Assembly (NCBI GenBank): GCA_021014945.1 | Contig: MU266346.1 | Span: forward strand, 1 to 64,000 | Direction: 5' to 3' | Origin: Leucogyrophana mollusca | Lineage: Eukaryota > Basidiomycota > Agaricomycetes > Boletales | DNA: 64,000 nucleotides | Shown: positions 25,337 through 36,500 of the stretch, in pieces | Numbering within the stretch: the first letter of the stretch is position 1 | Layout of the letters: each line of letters opens with the position of its first letter | The notes under the pieces: model-generated | Told to the model about the DNA's origin: nothing | The model's database searches: none | The model's input: only the letters and a program-made list of their open reading frames with translations | Translations under genes and position numbers: made by a program

Positions 25337-27663
25337 TCATAAACAAGTCATAGCAAGAGGGACAATTGCTCCCCAGTTAACGTCGATGATCGGGGGACAA
25401 TCTTTAAAGGGAATGGGAGCGGAGAGCTGCAAATGCGATAAGACTATGCGGACGAGGCAGGTATAATCCACGCACGAGCTCAGTCCATTTGTGAATCGTG
25501 GTTCAAATTTGATGGGATTACCGTCTGCGTCGCTGGCCTTCAAGAATCTGAATGTAGCAAGCATGGATACCATGGCAGACCAGAGTGACGCATCCGCAGT
25601 GTATCGCCCTGCAAAGAGATATCAGTTAAGAAGCAAGATCTGAAGAAGGAAGGAAGGAAGCTGACCTGGGCAAATACGCCTACACCATAATACGACAAGT
25701 AAGTACCGTACCCATTCGACGAAATGGTTATACTTGCCTTCCAAACCCGAATCCGAATCCAATTGTGTCATCGTTGAGCATACCATCGTCGTTGAGGAAC
25801 CGCTCCGGGATGAATTCAGACGGATTCGGGTACTTGACCGCATTTTGAGACATCGCCCTGAGTGGGAAAGAGAGATCGTCTGGAAAACCCCGCCGAGAAT
25901 GGTATCCGCTCACCAAGTGTTGAATACTATCGACGCCCCTATTCGTTCGAGATATCAACAGTCGCATGATAGATAGCCAACAAATTGAAGAGACCTTTAG
26001 GTATGAAGAACCCGTTATACACATCGCTATCCGTAGCAGCATGCGGGACACCTGCCGAATATTGGCATGCGTACCTATTAGCACAAGGCGGGTGGGAGGA
26101 CGCACACAAGGGGCGTACCGAGGGGTGCGACAGGGTGCCACCGGAGGGTTTCGCGCAAGATAGCATCGACGTAAGGCAGCGACGGCCGGTCGTTAAAATT
26201 AGGAAGTCTACTATCCTGCCCCCGCCTCACAACTCGGTCAATATCTGCCTGAGCCCGCTCTTGCACCCGCGGATTCAGGACCATCGCAAGCACAAACACA
26301 AGCAAAGTTGACGCTGTCTGTGGCCTTTTTAGCACAAGAGCCATACCATATTATGTCGCCCAAAGTCGCAACTTACCGTTTCCGTCGCCGCTGGTTGGGA
26401 CCTGTATTAATAAAGGCCGCTGGAAGGGAGACGATACGATGCGCGTACCGGCAAATGCAGCGCCTGCTGCCTCTTTGATATCCATCGCAGCTCGACCAGA
26501 TTCGCATTTTCCGCTGAGCTTTCCCAAAGCATTCGAAACCATAGACGGCGCGGCCGTCCCTGCCTCCTGTTTGTTTCAAGTCAGCATGTGGCTCGCCCCC
26601 CCTCGATCGGAACCCTTGGTCCCACCATTTGATGAAGCACATATTGAAAGGGTTTAACAACCATCTCCGCTGCGTACTCTCGAGACACTTTTGCATCCCG
26701 CTTCAACGTCCCAGGAAACCAAGTCGGCAGCCTTAACACTGGCGGTCCTCTCAATACGTAGTAGGAAAAAATGCGATAGCAACGTCACTCACGAAACGGA
26801 AAGGTCTCGACCAGTGCAGACTTCTCAATTGTGAGGAACCTGACACCAAAGTCAATCGCGCGCTCTACAACAGCGACCAGGGGATCTCCGTGGGACGCCA
26901 TCTCGTAGTCGTATACAGCCGACATAACTGTCGACGTGGTAAGCCTGTAACAAAATCGTAATAACAATTTGGCTGGTTTCGAGGTTCAGGTACATAGCAA
27001 ATACCTCTGAATATGCATTGCGTATCTCTGGGGGCTTTCCAGGAGGTCAAGCAGTAGCATGCGAGACCTGCGGAGCTGCATAGGGCGGTATTCGAGCGCG
27101 GCATCAGCCCGAAAGGCTTGGTGGAACAGTCGTCTTCGCGCCCGCCACTCGGGGCCGTACGGCGCGAACACGAAACTGAAATCCCAGCCGAATCTAAATG
27201 AGGAGAAGACATCATCAGCAGGTACGTAGATAGGTACGAAGATGACTCCTGAGAACGTACGGCAGCCTAGTGGCAATCAACGGCCTGTCGGAATAGTTGT
27301 GCGAGCGCTCGTCCAAGAGCTCGGTGGCGATCGCCTCTGAGTTCACGATGACGTAGTCTCTTCCAAGGAGGCGCGTGATGAAGATGTCCCCTCCAAAGTT
27401 GATAGAACAGTGTCAGGATTTTATATCCAGCTTGAGCACCACCGAGACGACACACCATAGACCGTCCCCCACTCTGCATACGTGACCCACGGCTCCTTAG
27501 CGTTCATGCCTAGAACATTTCCCAGGATGGGCAGTGGGGTTGGACCAGGGAGCGGCGCCGCCGTCGGGTGTTGCTTTCGCCACTTTGTGGCTCGGACAAG
27601 GAAACCCAGCGTGACGAAGAAGACCAGGACTGAGCCTGCGTGAATGTCCGTTGGCCAAGGCAT
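25337..27663 (-). CDS. Cytochrome P450 monooxygenase (microsomal type)
   Basis: The start at 27663 gives an N-terminal membrane anchor (SVLVFFVTLGFLV) and the hinge PLPGPTPLPILGN. An intron joins TVYG to DIFITRLLGRDYVIVNSEAI, the first-helix region. FAPYGPEWRARRRLFHQAF is the C-helix with the WxxxR heme-propionate contact. The I-helix is assembled through a tiny 14-nt exon giving AFAAATETTASTLLVFVLAM. The K-helix is ETLR within DAILRETLRWHPVAPLG, and the PERF region is PSEFIPERFL. The heme ligand lies across two introns as FGFGRRICPGR, which fits FxxGRxxCxG with Cys as the axial ligand. All diagnostic motifs are present and open, so it is probably functional. About ten exons. The last codons (25337-25500) are uncertain because the usual C-terminus is hard to place. 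The sequence resembles basidiomycete P450s usually labelled O-methylsterigmatocystin oxidoreductase-like; the substrate cannot be inferred. Confidence 0.85.
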
Positions 27664-28747
27664 GGTGGTGGATTAAGCTGCTGGTCTCGGTGCGTGAGAC
27701 GGACTGGCACATGAGTCGCCTCGAGTGGCTCGCCGATATAAGGAATGGCCAAAGATTGCGTCTACATAGCTCCACATAGCCGAGGTTGTCAGCAGCTCGG
27801 ATATATAACAACCCCGAGACGAGTAAGAGGCACATGCTTCGTGCTTACAACGCGCACAACGAAAATGACCCAGTCCGCCCCGCCCCGAGTTTCTCCGACT
27901 ACTACACCACATCCAGGAGCTTTCAGGAGTCTCGCACTCTAGTGGCCAGGCGCCACATGTCCCATCGTGTATCGAAACACATGGATATGTGGCAGATGGG
28001 TGTCACGAATTCGCGATATCCATCATGAGTCAAAATATTCTCGATGCAAGCGAAATATCATGCGCGCGTCGGTACCTGGGCGCCGGTGTCATATTCAGCA
28101 CTGTTCTCTACGCCATTGTGGACATTGACTGCGCACAGCACAGGAACACGTAGCGAGAATAGACAGAATGATAAAGCCTTACAGGACGGACACTCACGAA
28201 GTCCATCCGGGAGCAAATCGTTATGCGAGCTCAATGCCCTACCGTTACGCGTCTTCTGATTTGCTTGTAAGAAATCTAGACTCACCATAGCGGGACTCGG
28301 AGAGGAAGGGGGAGACTCCACCTAGACCGTGGGGAGGAGAGGTCTGCATTTCTGGGAGACGCTGTAAGGCCTTGCATCAGTATCAATCTTGAAAGGGTAC
28401 CAGCGCTCACCATTCTGAAGCTGACGGAGCTTGGCGATCGATGGCGGCGTCCCTTAGGGCCAGTAACACTGGCATAGACTAATTAACCAACAAGAATAAC
28501 CAGGGGTCCACCGAAAGTCCAGAGACCCTCTGCGGTCATCAGATACAGCAGCGTGCTGCTGGACACGACAAGAACACAAAAAGAGGGCGAACTGGCATTT
28601 TCGAGTATATATAGATATCAATACAACTCGGGCTAGCAAGCCCAAAACCACGGTGCTAGATGAAAGCGCGAGCACGGCTCCCAAACCTGGGAGCGCATCA
28701 ATCAGAAACGTGTAGCAACAAGTGCAATACACGAATACCCACTATTT
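27664..28747. other. Region without a resolved gene; possible small minus-strand gene
   Basis: Promoter side of the P450 and 3' side of ISY1. On the minus strand, exon-like stretches PPSIAKLRQLQN, then after an intron-like GTGAGC..CAAG junction LTASPRNADLSSPRSRWSLP (28440-28320), and MVSLDFLQANQKTRNG (about 28290) could belong to a small gene. A TATATATA-like sequence lies at 28605-28612. No family recognised. Confidence 0.25.
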
Positions 28748-29978
28748 CTACTGCTCGTCACCAAAATACTCCTGCACCAACGCCTGCTTGCGAAGGTTGA
28801 GCAAGACACCTTCCATCTCCTCGCGCGAGGGTAATCGCGGCGGAAGGAGGTTTTCGGGGGAGAGGAAAGGTATATACGCCGCGGCCGCCTGTGCGTGTTC
28901 TATTTGTGAGTGAGAGACACTTGTCGGCTCTCCCGCAGCGCCGTTTCCTGTCGGTCGAGAGTCGGACTTGGATCGTTTTGTGGGCTCCGTGGAGTCTGCT
29001 TCTGCATTGGCCATGTCGACGTCTTGGTCTGACGCCTTCCGCTTCGCGGTGGCTGCTGAGGCGGCTGGTGGGACCCCCGCGAGGGAAGGTTTCGATGAAG
29101 TACCGCCTGCTCGAGGCATTGGCGGTATTGGTTCGTCAGCGGGTAGATTTAGCGTCTCTCGCAAATTCGCGTATGCATCCTTCCATTCTAGAATTGCTCG
29201 TCAGTGATAGATCATCGTAACTATAAGTGCGCTTATACATACCTTCCTCTTCAGCCTCCTGCTCATAACTCAGCAACTTCCCGTCAACTTCGTCGAGGTC
29301 GCCAAAATATGCTGGACCCTGATTCATGAATTTTTTGTAGTAGGCCAAAGCCTGGTTCTCCTCTTCCTCTTCCTTCTTCCGACTCTGAAAGAGCTCGCGG
29401 ACACCAGGCAGGTCTTTTGCGCGACCGAAGTATCTTCGTCCAGAGCGTAAAGGAGGACACCTCGGTGAAATTGAACCGTACTCACTTGTATCCCTTTGTC
29501 CCCGGCACTTCTTTGCCGTCATCATCCAGCATGGCTACGTTCCGCCGGTAATTGGCACCACCCAGCGCGATAATCTGGTTTTCCCAGTGCCTCTTCTCCC
29601 GCATCAGCTTGTTGATCTCGTCGTTCAAGTCGCGGGTTTCATAGTCCGTCAGACCGGCTGGAATGGTGGCGGTCAGGCTATGCGCGAGGATGGGGGCGGG
29701 TTGGGGTCATACAGGTACATACCGTCTTGTATCTTTGATACTTTCCTGCTTATCTCGCGTAGTATCTCGCCTCTCCACCGTTCGCAGTCTCTTAAGCTCT
29801 TGCAGGCGCTGGCCATCTTTGGTCGCCGATCGCCTCGCACTCCGAGCCCAAGCTCGGCGGCTTGGGCTTCACGAAACCGATAGAGCATGGATTGCGCTTT
29901 CTCCTCATTACGAGCCTAGTAAGCAGATACAGATAAGCGGTGGACTCTGTGAGCTCAGACATGAATGCGAGTTACCAT
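28748..29978 (-). CDS. ISY1: Pre-mRNA-splicing factor ISY1
   Basis: ISY1 is a component of the NineTeen/activated spliceosome complex that contacts the catalytic RNA core. The start codon (29978-29976) is followed at once by a 60-nt intron (29916-29975). Exon 2 then reads ARNEEKAQSMLYRFREAQAA, the invariant family N-terminus. Next come a basic segment with RRPKMASACKSLRDCERWRG, an intron, and LTDYETRDLNDEINKLMREK with RHWENQIIALGGANY. YFGRAKDLPGVRELFQSRKK follows, then GPAYFGDLDEVDGKLLSYEQ, and MRETLNLPADEPIPPMPR. The C-terminal third is a serine/alanine-rich linker with KRKASDQDVDM and KRSKSD, likely nuclear signals, and ends with LRKQALVQEYFGDE. Length and order fit fungal ISY1 proteins. 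Exon edges around 29220-29250 and 29435-29490 (two further introns) are inferred from frame. Confidence 0.93.
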
Positions 29979-30964
29979 GTTTACGATGTGTGGCGAGAAA
30001 ACCTAGGATTCCTGCTGCGATAGACGCAGTGGTGGCACTGGTACTCGAGGTTTCTTGGTGGTCAGAGACAAGAAGGGAATTGCCGAACCGTGAATGGTCG
30101 GTGACTAAAATGGTGGCCGTAACCCAACGGCTCGCTCATCCCTTTCGGTCTTTCAAAGGTTGCTTCAGACGCCCAGCCATTCATCTTCGAGAACACAATA
30201 TGAGAATATCAGTAAGGCTCACGGATACTAAATCACGCAGGGGGGAGACTACAGAAGACCGGATGATTTCCTGAATTACGAGAACCGAGGTTTCCGCTTT
30301 CAAGAATCATCGCTGTCACGACGGTCATTCAGCAGTAATATGCTCGGAATGTGAGCCCATAGCGCAGGAGGCCCCGCCATAGCATTAACTCGGTCGGGAC
30401 GCCTTCGGCCGTCTTCAAGTTATCTTGATTGTCGTTGTCGTTCAAAATCTGGCAAATAGCTCGGATCGAGTGTCAGAATCAACCTGGACGCCACCTCACA
30501 AAGGTTCCCCGACTCAGTACGTTGTTTTTGTCCTTCTGAACCGCCCTCGGGAAGATGTGCCACTATAGGTGGGCTGTAATAACCGTACCCAATATTTCAT
30601 CTTTTCTGTAGTTCCAAACTGACCCCCAGCCCGGACAGTTGACCGACGGATTTCACTTGTGGCATATTACCCTTTCAAAGCAGGCGCGGGCGATGCTCAG
30701 TTCAACCATGGCCCTAACACTTGGAACGCGGCTGCGGAGCTGCGTCGAGTGTGTAAACGCACGCCCGAAGACCTCATGCGGATAATGACCTTCAATTCTA
30801 GATTGTCTTCTCGCGCTTTCAAGTCGCTCCCCGCCCTCGCCAAAGGTTTTTGGATTGAGTGGGGCACAGCGTGGTCTCGCCGTTACTTACACCTCCAACG
30901 TGCCTTCGGCGTCCGCAGAGTTCTCCAGGCGGTACATACATTCCAGGCGGAGCTCACTCCACAT
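29979..30964. other. Intergenic between ISY1 and tRNA-Pro
   Basis: Probable ISY1 promoter plus an open frame of 106 codons (30659-30979, plus). That frame includes AAELRRVCKRTPEDLMRIMT but runs into the tRNA gene and has no recognised domain, so I do not call it a gene. Confidence 0.4.
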
Positions 30965-31045
30965 GGCCTTGTAGTCTAGAGGTACGATACTTGCTTTGGG
31001 TAATCACAATTGCAAGTGGCCTGGGTTCGATTCCCAGCAAGGCCC
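30965..31045 (+). tRNA. tRNA-Pro(UGG) with a 10-nt intron
   Basis: The acceptor stem GGCCTTG pairs with CAAGGCC. The D-arm contains GTCTAGAGGTACGA, and the anticodon stem CTTGC pairs with GCAAG. The loop is TTTGGG-intron-T, with anticodon TGG at 30997-30999. The intron TAATCACAAT occupies 31001-31010, directly after position 37, the canonical nuclear tRNA intron site. The T-arm is CTGGGTTCGATTCCCAG. An identical copy lies inverted at 31436-31516. Confidence 0.95.
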
Positions 31046-31435
31046 CTTACTTTTGTTTTGCATGCATTTTGCCCTGGTTTTCATTTTGCTGGGTCGAGGA
31101 GCGCCATGGGCATTTCTTTATATCTGCCTCAGGCACTGGGGAGCAAGTCAGGTGGCAAACCCCGTCGAGCATTTGTGTTGGACAGTCTGAGCGCTAGCGA
31201 TATCCGTTGCTAATATATCCGGAGACTTTGCGAGGGCAAGCAAATATCAGTCGAGAGCAGTCGAGTCAATTGATCCTCTAGGGATGCTTAGCTAGGTGCA
31301 GTTGGTGGTGATTCACATAAAACTATAGCCGCTAGTCGACAAATTATTGCTTATCATTGGAATAACAATAACTATCATGACGCTGTAACGCCGTTCTGAG
31401 TTTGATACAGCGCACATATAAAAACAAAAAGTCAG

Positions 31436-31516
31436 GGGCCTTGCTGGGAATCGAACCCAGGCCACTTGCAATTGTGATTACCCAAAGCAAGTATCGTACC
31501 TCTAGACTACAAGGCC
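31436..31516 (-). tRNA. tRNA-Pro(UGG) with a 10-nt intron, second copy
   Basis: The exact reverse complement of 30965-31045 over all 81 nt including the intron. Anticodon at 31484-31482 and intron at 31480-31471. The two genes converge, with about 390 bp between them that is not visibly duplicated. Confidence 0.95.
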
Positions 31517-31649
31517 ATGGAGTATTGGCCTTCCTCAGAGTATATGTAAGGCCTATCAATGCTTGGAGGCTAACACAAAGATCCTGTGGCTCCGCAGCAG
31601 CGATTTCGTCTCTTAAGTTAGTTGGTGCTCTCGCCTTTCGAAGATCAGT

Positions 31650-32851
31650 ATGTCCAAGATGCTCTTCTTCGATGATCCCGGCTTTGAGTTCAACCTGGAG
31701 GCGACAACGCCCGCTTTCTCCGACCCAAGCTCCGACGAACCCTCCGACGAATCCCATTCTTCCACGGACGCGCCGATACTAAGCCTTGACGACCTTCTTG
31801 ACATCGCAAAGGCCTACGAGGGCCTGAAACTAGAGCCGACCGTCACGGGAGGATGCCCCGTTCCTCCCTTGGCTCCCCGCCGATCGAACGCGATGTCCCT
31901 CGAGAACATCTTATCGCCTCTGTCATTTTCTGACGGGGCTGATACGCGATCTCCTGACATCCTAGGCACAACTAGACTTGATACTGATGCGCACAGCCCG
32001 GCTGCGACGACACTTGCTCCCCTGGATACTCTCCGTGAGTCGTCTGTATTCAATGTGTTTGACCGCACAGAAACCTACCGCTTTTTCCAGAAGATCCGTG
32101 TCAGCCACCCACGCTGCTCACACTGGTGGAGTTTTGTCTTCAGTCTGAGCGTCTCAAAGGTGGTATAGCCGGTGAAGGTACTTGTGTCGGTGCTGACCTG
32201 GTCTCGGGATGGAATCCAGCAGACGGCTCCGACAGTCTCGATCTTGGCCTGGCTGGCTTGGACTGTCCAGAACTGATGGCGACCTTCGCGGTGTTACGGG
32301 ATCGCCGGGCGACGTCTGTGCAGGTGGTTCCTCAGCAGCCGATGGCGCCATCCCTATTGCCAGAGGATCTTAGGTCTCCAGTACAGGCCCCGGAGATTCC
32401 ACCCATACAGACATCGACCTCCCAGGTTCTCCTCTCGCCCGCCCCACTTCCGCCTACTCGATCCCCACTTGCACCTACACAACTCCGTCCGAGCACGACG
32501 AAAGGAAAGATGAAGGCGAAGTCTCGGCTCCCATCGAGTCACGCGAGCGCCCCGCGCGGCGGCGTGCCGCCAGCATTCGCGCGGGACGTCACGAGAGCGA
32601 ACATCCTCCGCGCTGAGCAGGAGCGCAAGAAGATCCGCGACGCTGCTGCCATGCATAGTTCTACGATCCGATTGCCGAGTGTACTCCAGCCGCCGAGGAG
32701 GATCAGCAAGGAGAGATCTTCGTGGATGGATGTGGATAAGGCTTCGGAAGGGCCGATGAAACTCGAAGATGGCTGGTCGGCCACTCCTGGTGCGAAGCGC
32801 CTACCCGAGGACGCTGTTGGTCTACCAGCCACGAAGAAGATTCGTGTGTAG
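31650..32851 (+). CDS. Hypothetical basidiomycete protein, disordered, possible nuclear protein
   Basis: The ATG at 31650 opens MSKMLFFDDPGFEFNLEATT. An acidic serine-rich segment (DPSSDEPSDESHSSTDAP) and LSLDDLLDIAKAYEGLKLEP follow. An intron (GTGAGT at about 32035, ending CTTTTTCCAG at about 32091) keeps the frame into QDPCQPPTLLTLVEFCLQSE and RLKGGIAG. The rest is proline/serine-rich, then a basic helix FARDVTRANILRAEQERKKI and a closing ATKKIRV at the stop. No known domain is seen. Composition (acidic N-terminus, disordered middle, basic C-terminus) would suit a nuclear or regulatory protein, but this is inference. A second short intron near 32180-32225 is possible. The first 30 nt after the start overlap no other gene, and tRNA-Pro lies 130 nt upstream on the opposite strand. 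Confidence 0.65.
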
Positions 32852-33558
32852 CTACTGAGTTGTCGGTCTGTGTTCTCATCTGTTGGGTTTTATTGGATCG
32901 AATTATGCGCACGGACACCATTGACGACAGCATCCACAGCGTGCACAGACGCTACGCTGTAATCACCAACTCCTTGGTCTGGGCTGCGAGCTGGCGTCCG
33001 ACATAGATGTCAGAGAGGGAGCAATTCCTTCCTGCCATCTCAGTCGGGCAGCGCTACACCACAGCCCGCTGACGGTAGTTATGTTCGTGAGATATGAGCT
33101 CCTTATCACACTAAGGCATCTGCTCGCCGTTGGCAAGCCCAAGTGAGAAAGTTATCGCACTAAGGCTCATCGATGAAACCTTATAATGGAACGGTAGAGT
33201 CCACTATCGTGAACTGCTGGCCTTGGAGCCTGTTTGAATGAACCGGCTTGCTTTCGGCCAGCTCGACGGTATTTTTCTATGATTATCATGCTGGCCCGCG
33301 GTTGATGCCGATGCTGCCATAGTAAAGCCGGCGTGGGAAGAAACGAGGATCGAGGCCAAAGTTAGGCTGCTGGAAATAGCTCGGTTTTCCCTCTGCCTCT
33401 TCTGCTCAGCCTTGTAAGCTGCCGCCCGCCTCATTCCTTCTCTTTCCCTACAGCAACGACGATCTGCCTCTGCCGCTGTCAGGGCTTTTCTTTCCTTTAA
33501 TTCTACCTCTTCGTCCTACTTTTCTACGCTCGGGTAATAGGCTCTCAGTGGGGCCACA
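32852..33558. other. Promoter region of the chitin synthase
   Basis: No gene is recognised. It contains AT-poor and pyrimidine-rich stretches (for example 33430-33540), the type often preceding basidiomycete start codons. Confidence 0.45.
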
Positions 33559-36500
33559 ATGAACAGGCAGTCCACCGGGATGAGCCTCCAGCGGCTAGAG
33601 GCCGTAAATGACCTCTCAGCGCTCTCACCAGTATCAGACGATATCATAGTCTCATGTCTTCGCGAACGGTTCATGGCAGAGAACATTTATACCGGAATCG
33701 GCTCCTCCACCCTCGTCGCAGTCAACCCCCACAAATACGTTTCGTCCAACGCTGACTCGGTTCTGCAAAAATACGCTGCGGAGTACCGTGACACATCGGA
33801 AAACAAAGCACCCTCCCGCCACACATCTTCCAGCTTGCCCACAATGCGTACTATCACATGAGACGCACGACTCAGGACCAGTCCATACTGATTAGGTGAG
33901 TAACAGAGATATCATAGTATCTGCTCGCGTCTGACTTCATTCGGGCTTATAGCGGCGAGACTGGCAGTGGAAAGTCGGAAAACCGACATTTAGCTATCAA
34001 GACGCTCCTTGAGCTCTCCGTTTCCAACCCTGGCAAGAAGGGTTCGAAACTCGCCAGCCAAGTTCCCGCTGCGGAATTCGTGCTCGAATCCTTTGGGAAC
34101 GCACGAACCCTGTTTAATCCGAACGCTTCGCGCTTCGGGAAGTACACCGAACTGCAGTTCACCGACCGTGGCCGGTTGTCAGGTGTCAAAACACTTGACT
34201 ACTATCTTGAGCGTAACCGTGTGTCTGCCGTCCCATCAGGGGAGAGGAACTTCCACATCTTCTACTATCTCATCGCCGGTGCTACACCCGAAGAGAGACA
34301 GCACCTTCACCTTCTCGACAAGACCACCTATCGGTACTTGGGTCAACGCGGCGCCGTCAACCCACGCCAGGATGCCGTTCGAGACGATGACGCTAACCGC
34401 TTTGATCAGCTCAAGATGGCGCTGAAATCTATCGGCTTCTCCAAGCGGCACGTTGCTCAGACTTGCCAGCTGGTCGCTGCCATTCTTCACCTAGGGAATT
34501 TGGAGTTCACTATTGACCGTGGGAGAAACGAGGACGCAGCTGTGGTGCGGAACGTAGACGTTCTCGCTGTAGTCGCCGAGTTCCTTGGCGTGCAGGCCTC
34601 TGCGCTTGAGGCTGCAATGTCCTATAAGACCAAGATGGTAAAGAAGGAGCTCTGCACGGTCTTCCTTGACCCCGACGGCGCCTCCGACAACCGTGACGAC
34701 CTCGCCAAGACGCTCTACTCCCTCCTGTTTGCCTGGTTGAACGAGTACATCAACCAGCGCCTCTGCAGAGAGGACTTTGACACTTTCATCGGCCTGTTCG
34801 ACCTTCCCGGCCCACAGAACATGTCCAGCCGCCCGAACTCCCTCGATCAGTTCTGCGTTAACTTCGCGAACGAACGTCTCCAGAACTTCGTGCAGAAGCG
34901 CATCTTTGAGGCTCATGTCGACGAGTACGCCACGGAAGGCATTGCGCGCTACGTGCCCACCGTGCCCTATTTCGACAACGCGGAGTGCGTCCGCCTCCTG
35001 CAGAACAAGCCCGGTGGCCTTATCCATATCATGGATGACCAAGCACGCCGCGCCCACAAGAAGACGGATCATTCAATGGTGGAGGCGTTCGGCAAGCGCT
35101 GGGGCAACCACTCGTCATTCAAGATGGGCTCGATAGATCGCTCGGGCTTCCCCACGTTCACCGTCAACCACTTCAACGGCCCCGTGACGTACTCTGCGGA
35201 AGGCTTCCTAGAGCGGAACTTGGACGCCTTGAATCCTGATTTCGTTTCGCTCCTGCGGGGATCACTCTCGGGGGTTGCAGACGGTGGTGAGGGTTCCGGC
35301 TCCATCAACCCCTTCGTTAAGGGACTCTTTTCGGGCAAGGCGATCGCCACGCAAGCCCACCCCAAGAACGAGGACACTATCGTCTCTGCTCAGCAGCCCG
35401 TCAAGCCCATGCGTGCCCCCTCTACGAGGCGCAAAGGCACCATTAAGCGTATGCCTACGCTGCGTGAGGGCGGTGCCATCGCCGAGGAGGATCGCGATGA
35501 CGACGACGCAACCGGTGTCAGTGGAGGCGCACCCTGCGTCGCCGGCGAGTTCCGCGCAGCTCTCGACACACTGTTCGAGACTTTGGGTGACACTCAGAAC
35601 TGGTTCGTGTTCTGTGTGAACCCGAATGACTCGCAGCTTCCCAATCAGCTCGAGGGTCGCGCCGTCAAGGGCCAGGTGCGCAGCGCGGGTCTCGCGGAGA
35701 TCGCGAAGAGGAATGTCAATGTGTTCGAGGTGGGTATGACGCCGGACGAGTTCTGCCAGAGGTACAAGGATCCGTTGGTGGCGATGGGGATCACAGGGGG
35801 CTCGCCGAGCGATAGGGTGCAGCAGGCTAGGACGTCGTTGTCGCTTAGCGATCGTGATATAGTTAATGGCCAACACAAGGTATGGGTTATCGGCTGTGCC
35901 GCGTCTTCGGGTACTCATATCATTTATATCAGGTCTTCTTATCTCAAGTTGCATTCCACGCACTCGAAGATCGCATTCGTTCTCTCGACGTCGAGGAGCA
36001 GAAACGGAACCGGATACGTGACGCCGAGGCTGAGGCTGGCCTTGACGTGCGGAGCATCGGTGATCCATACGCGCCTTATTCCTCACCCGGCGAGGAGTCG
36101 CCCTTCGTGAACGCTTTCTCCGATCCTTTCTCATCTCAGGCACTCCCCCTCGTCAACAACGCAGCGCCGTTCCAGCGTGCCGATATGTACGAAGACGACT
36201 ATGACGAACGTAAATCTTTCCGCAGCGACGACTTCGACGGCCGCAGCAGGCTCACGAGCAACCGTGACGACTCGGGCTCAAACTACGGCACCGAGTCGTA
36301 CGCCCCCTCCCGCAATATGTTCCAGAATGCAGACAAAGAGGGCCTGATGGCCAAGGAGGCCTTGCCCGGTGAGATTTTGGAGGGTGAGACGACGGATGTC
36401 ATGAGGGAGAGCTCGGCACGGCGGCGCTGGGTCGCGCTGTGTTGGATGCTCACGTTTTGGGTCCCCTCACCGTTCCTTAAGTGGTTTGGTCGTATGAAGC

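Noticed and set aside
25337..25573. A separate small gene downstream of the P450 heme exon
   Set aside because: The frame continues the P450 C-terminal segment (TADASLWSAMVSMLATFRFL), so it belongs to that gene.
30659..30979. A 106-codon plus-strand gene
   Set aside because: It overlaps the tRNA-Pro gene and shows no domain, so a chance open frame is more likely.
31402..31782. A 126-codon plus-strand frame through the second tRNA
   Set aside because: It reads through the antisense of a tRNA gene and into the start of the real gene at 31650 in another frame.
34491..35072. A 193-codon minus-strand frame
   Set aside because: Antisense to the myosin motor coding region; it has no domain and its codon use mirrors the real gene.
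35262..36143. A 293-codon open frame on the minus strand
   Set aside because: It lies antisense to the conserved motor and linker of the chitin synthase; a GC-rich codon-bias shadow.
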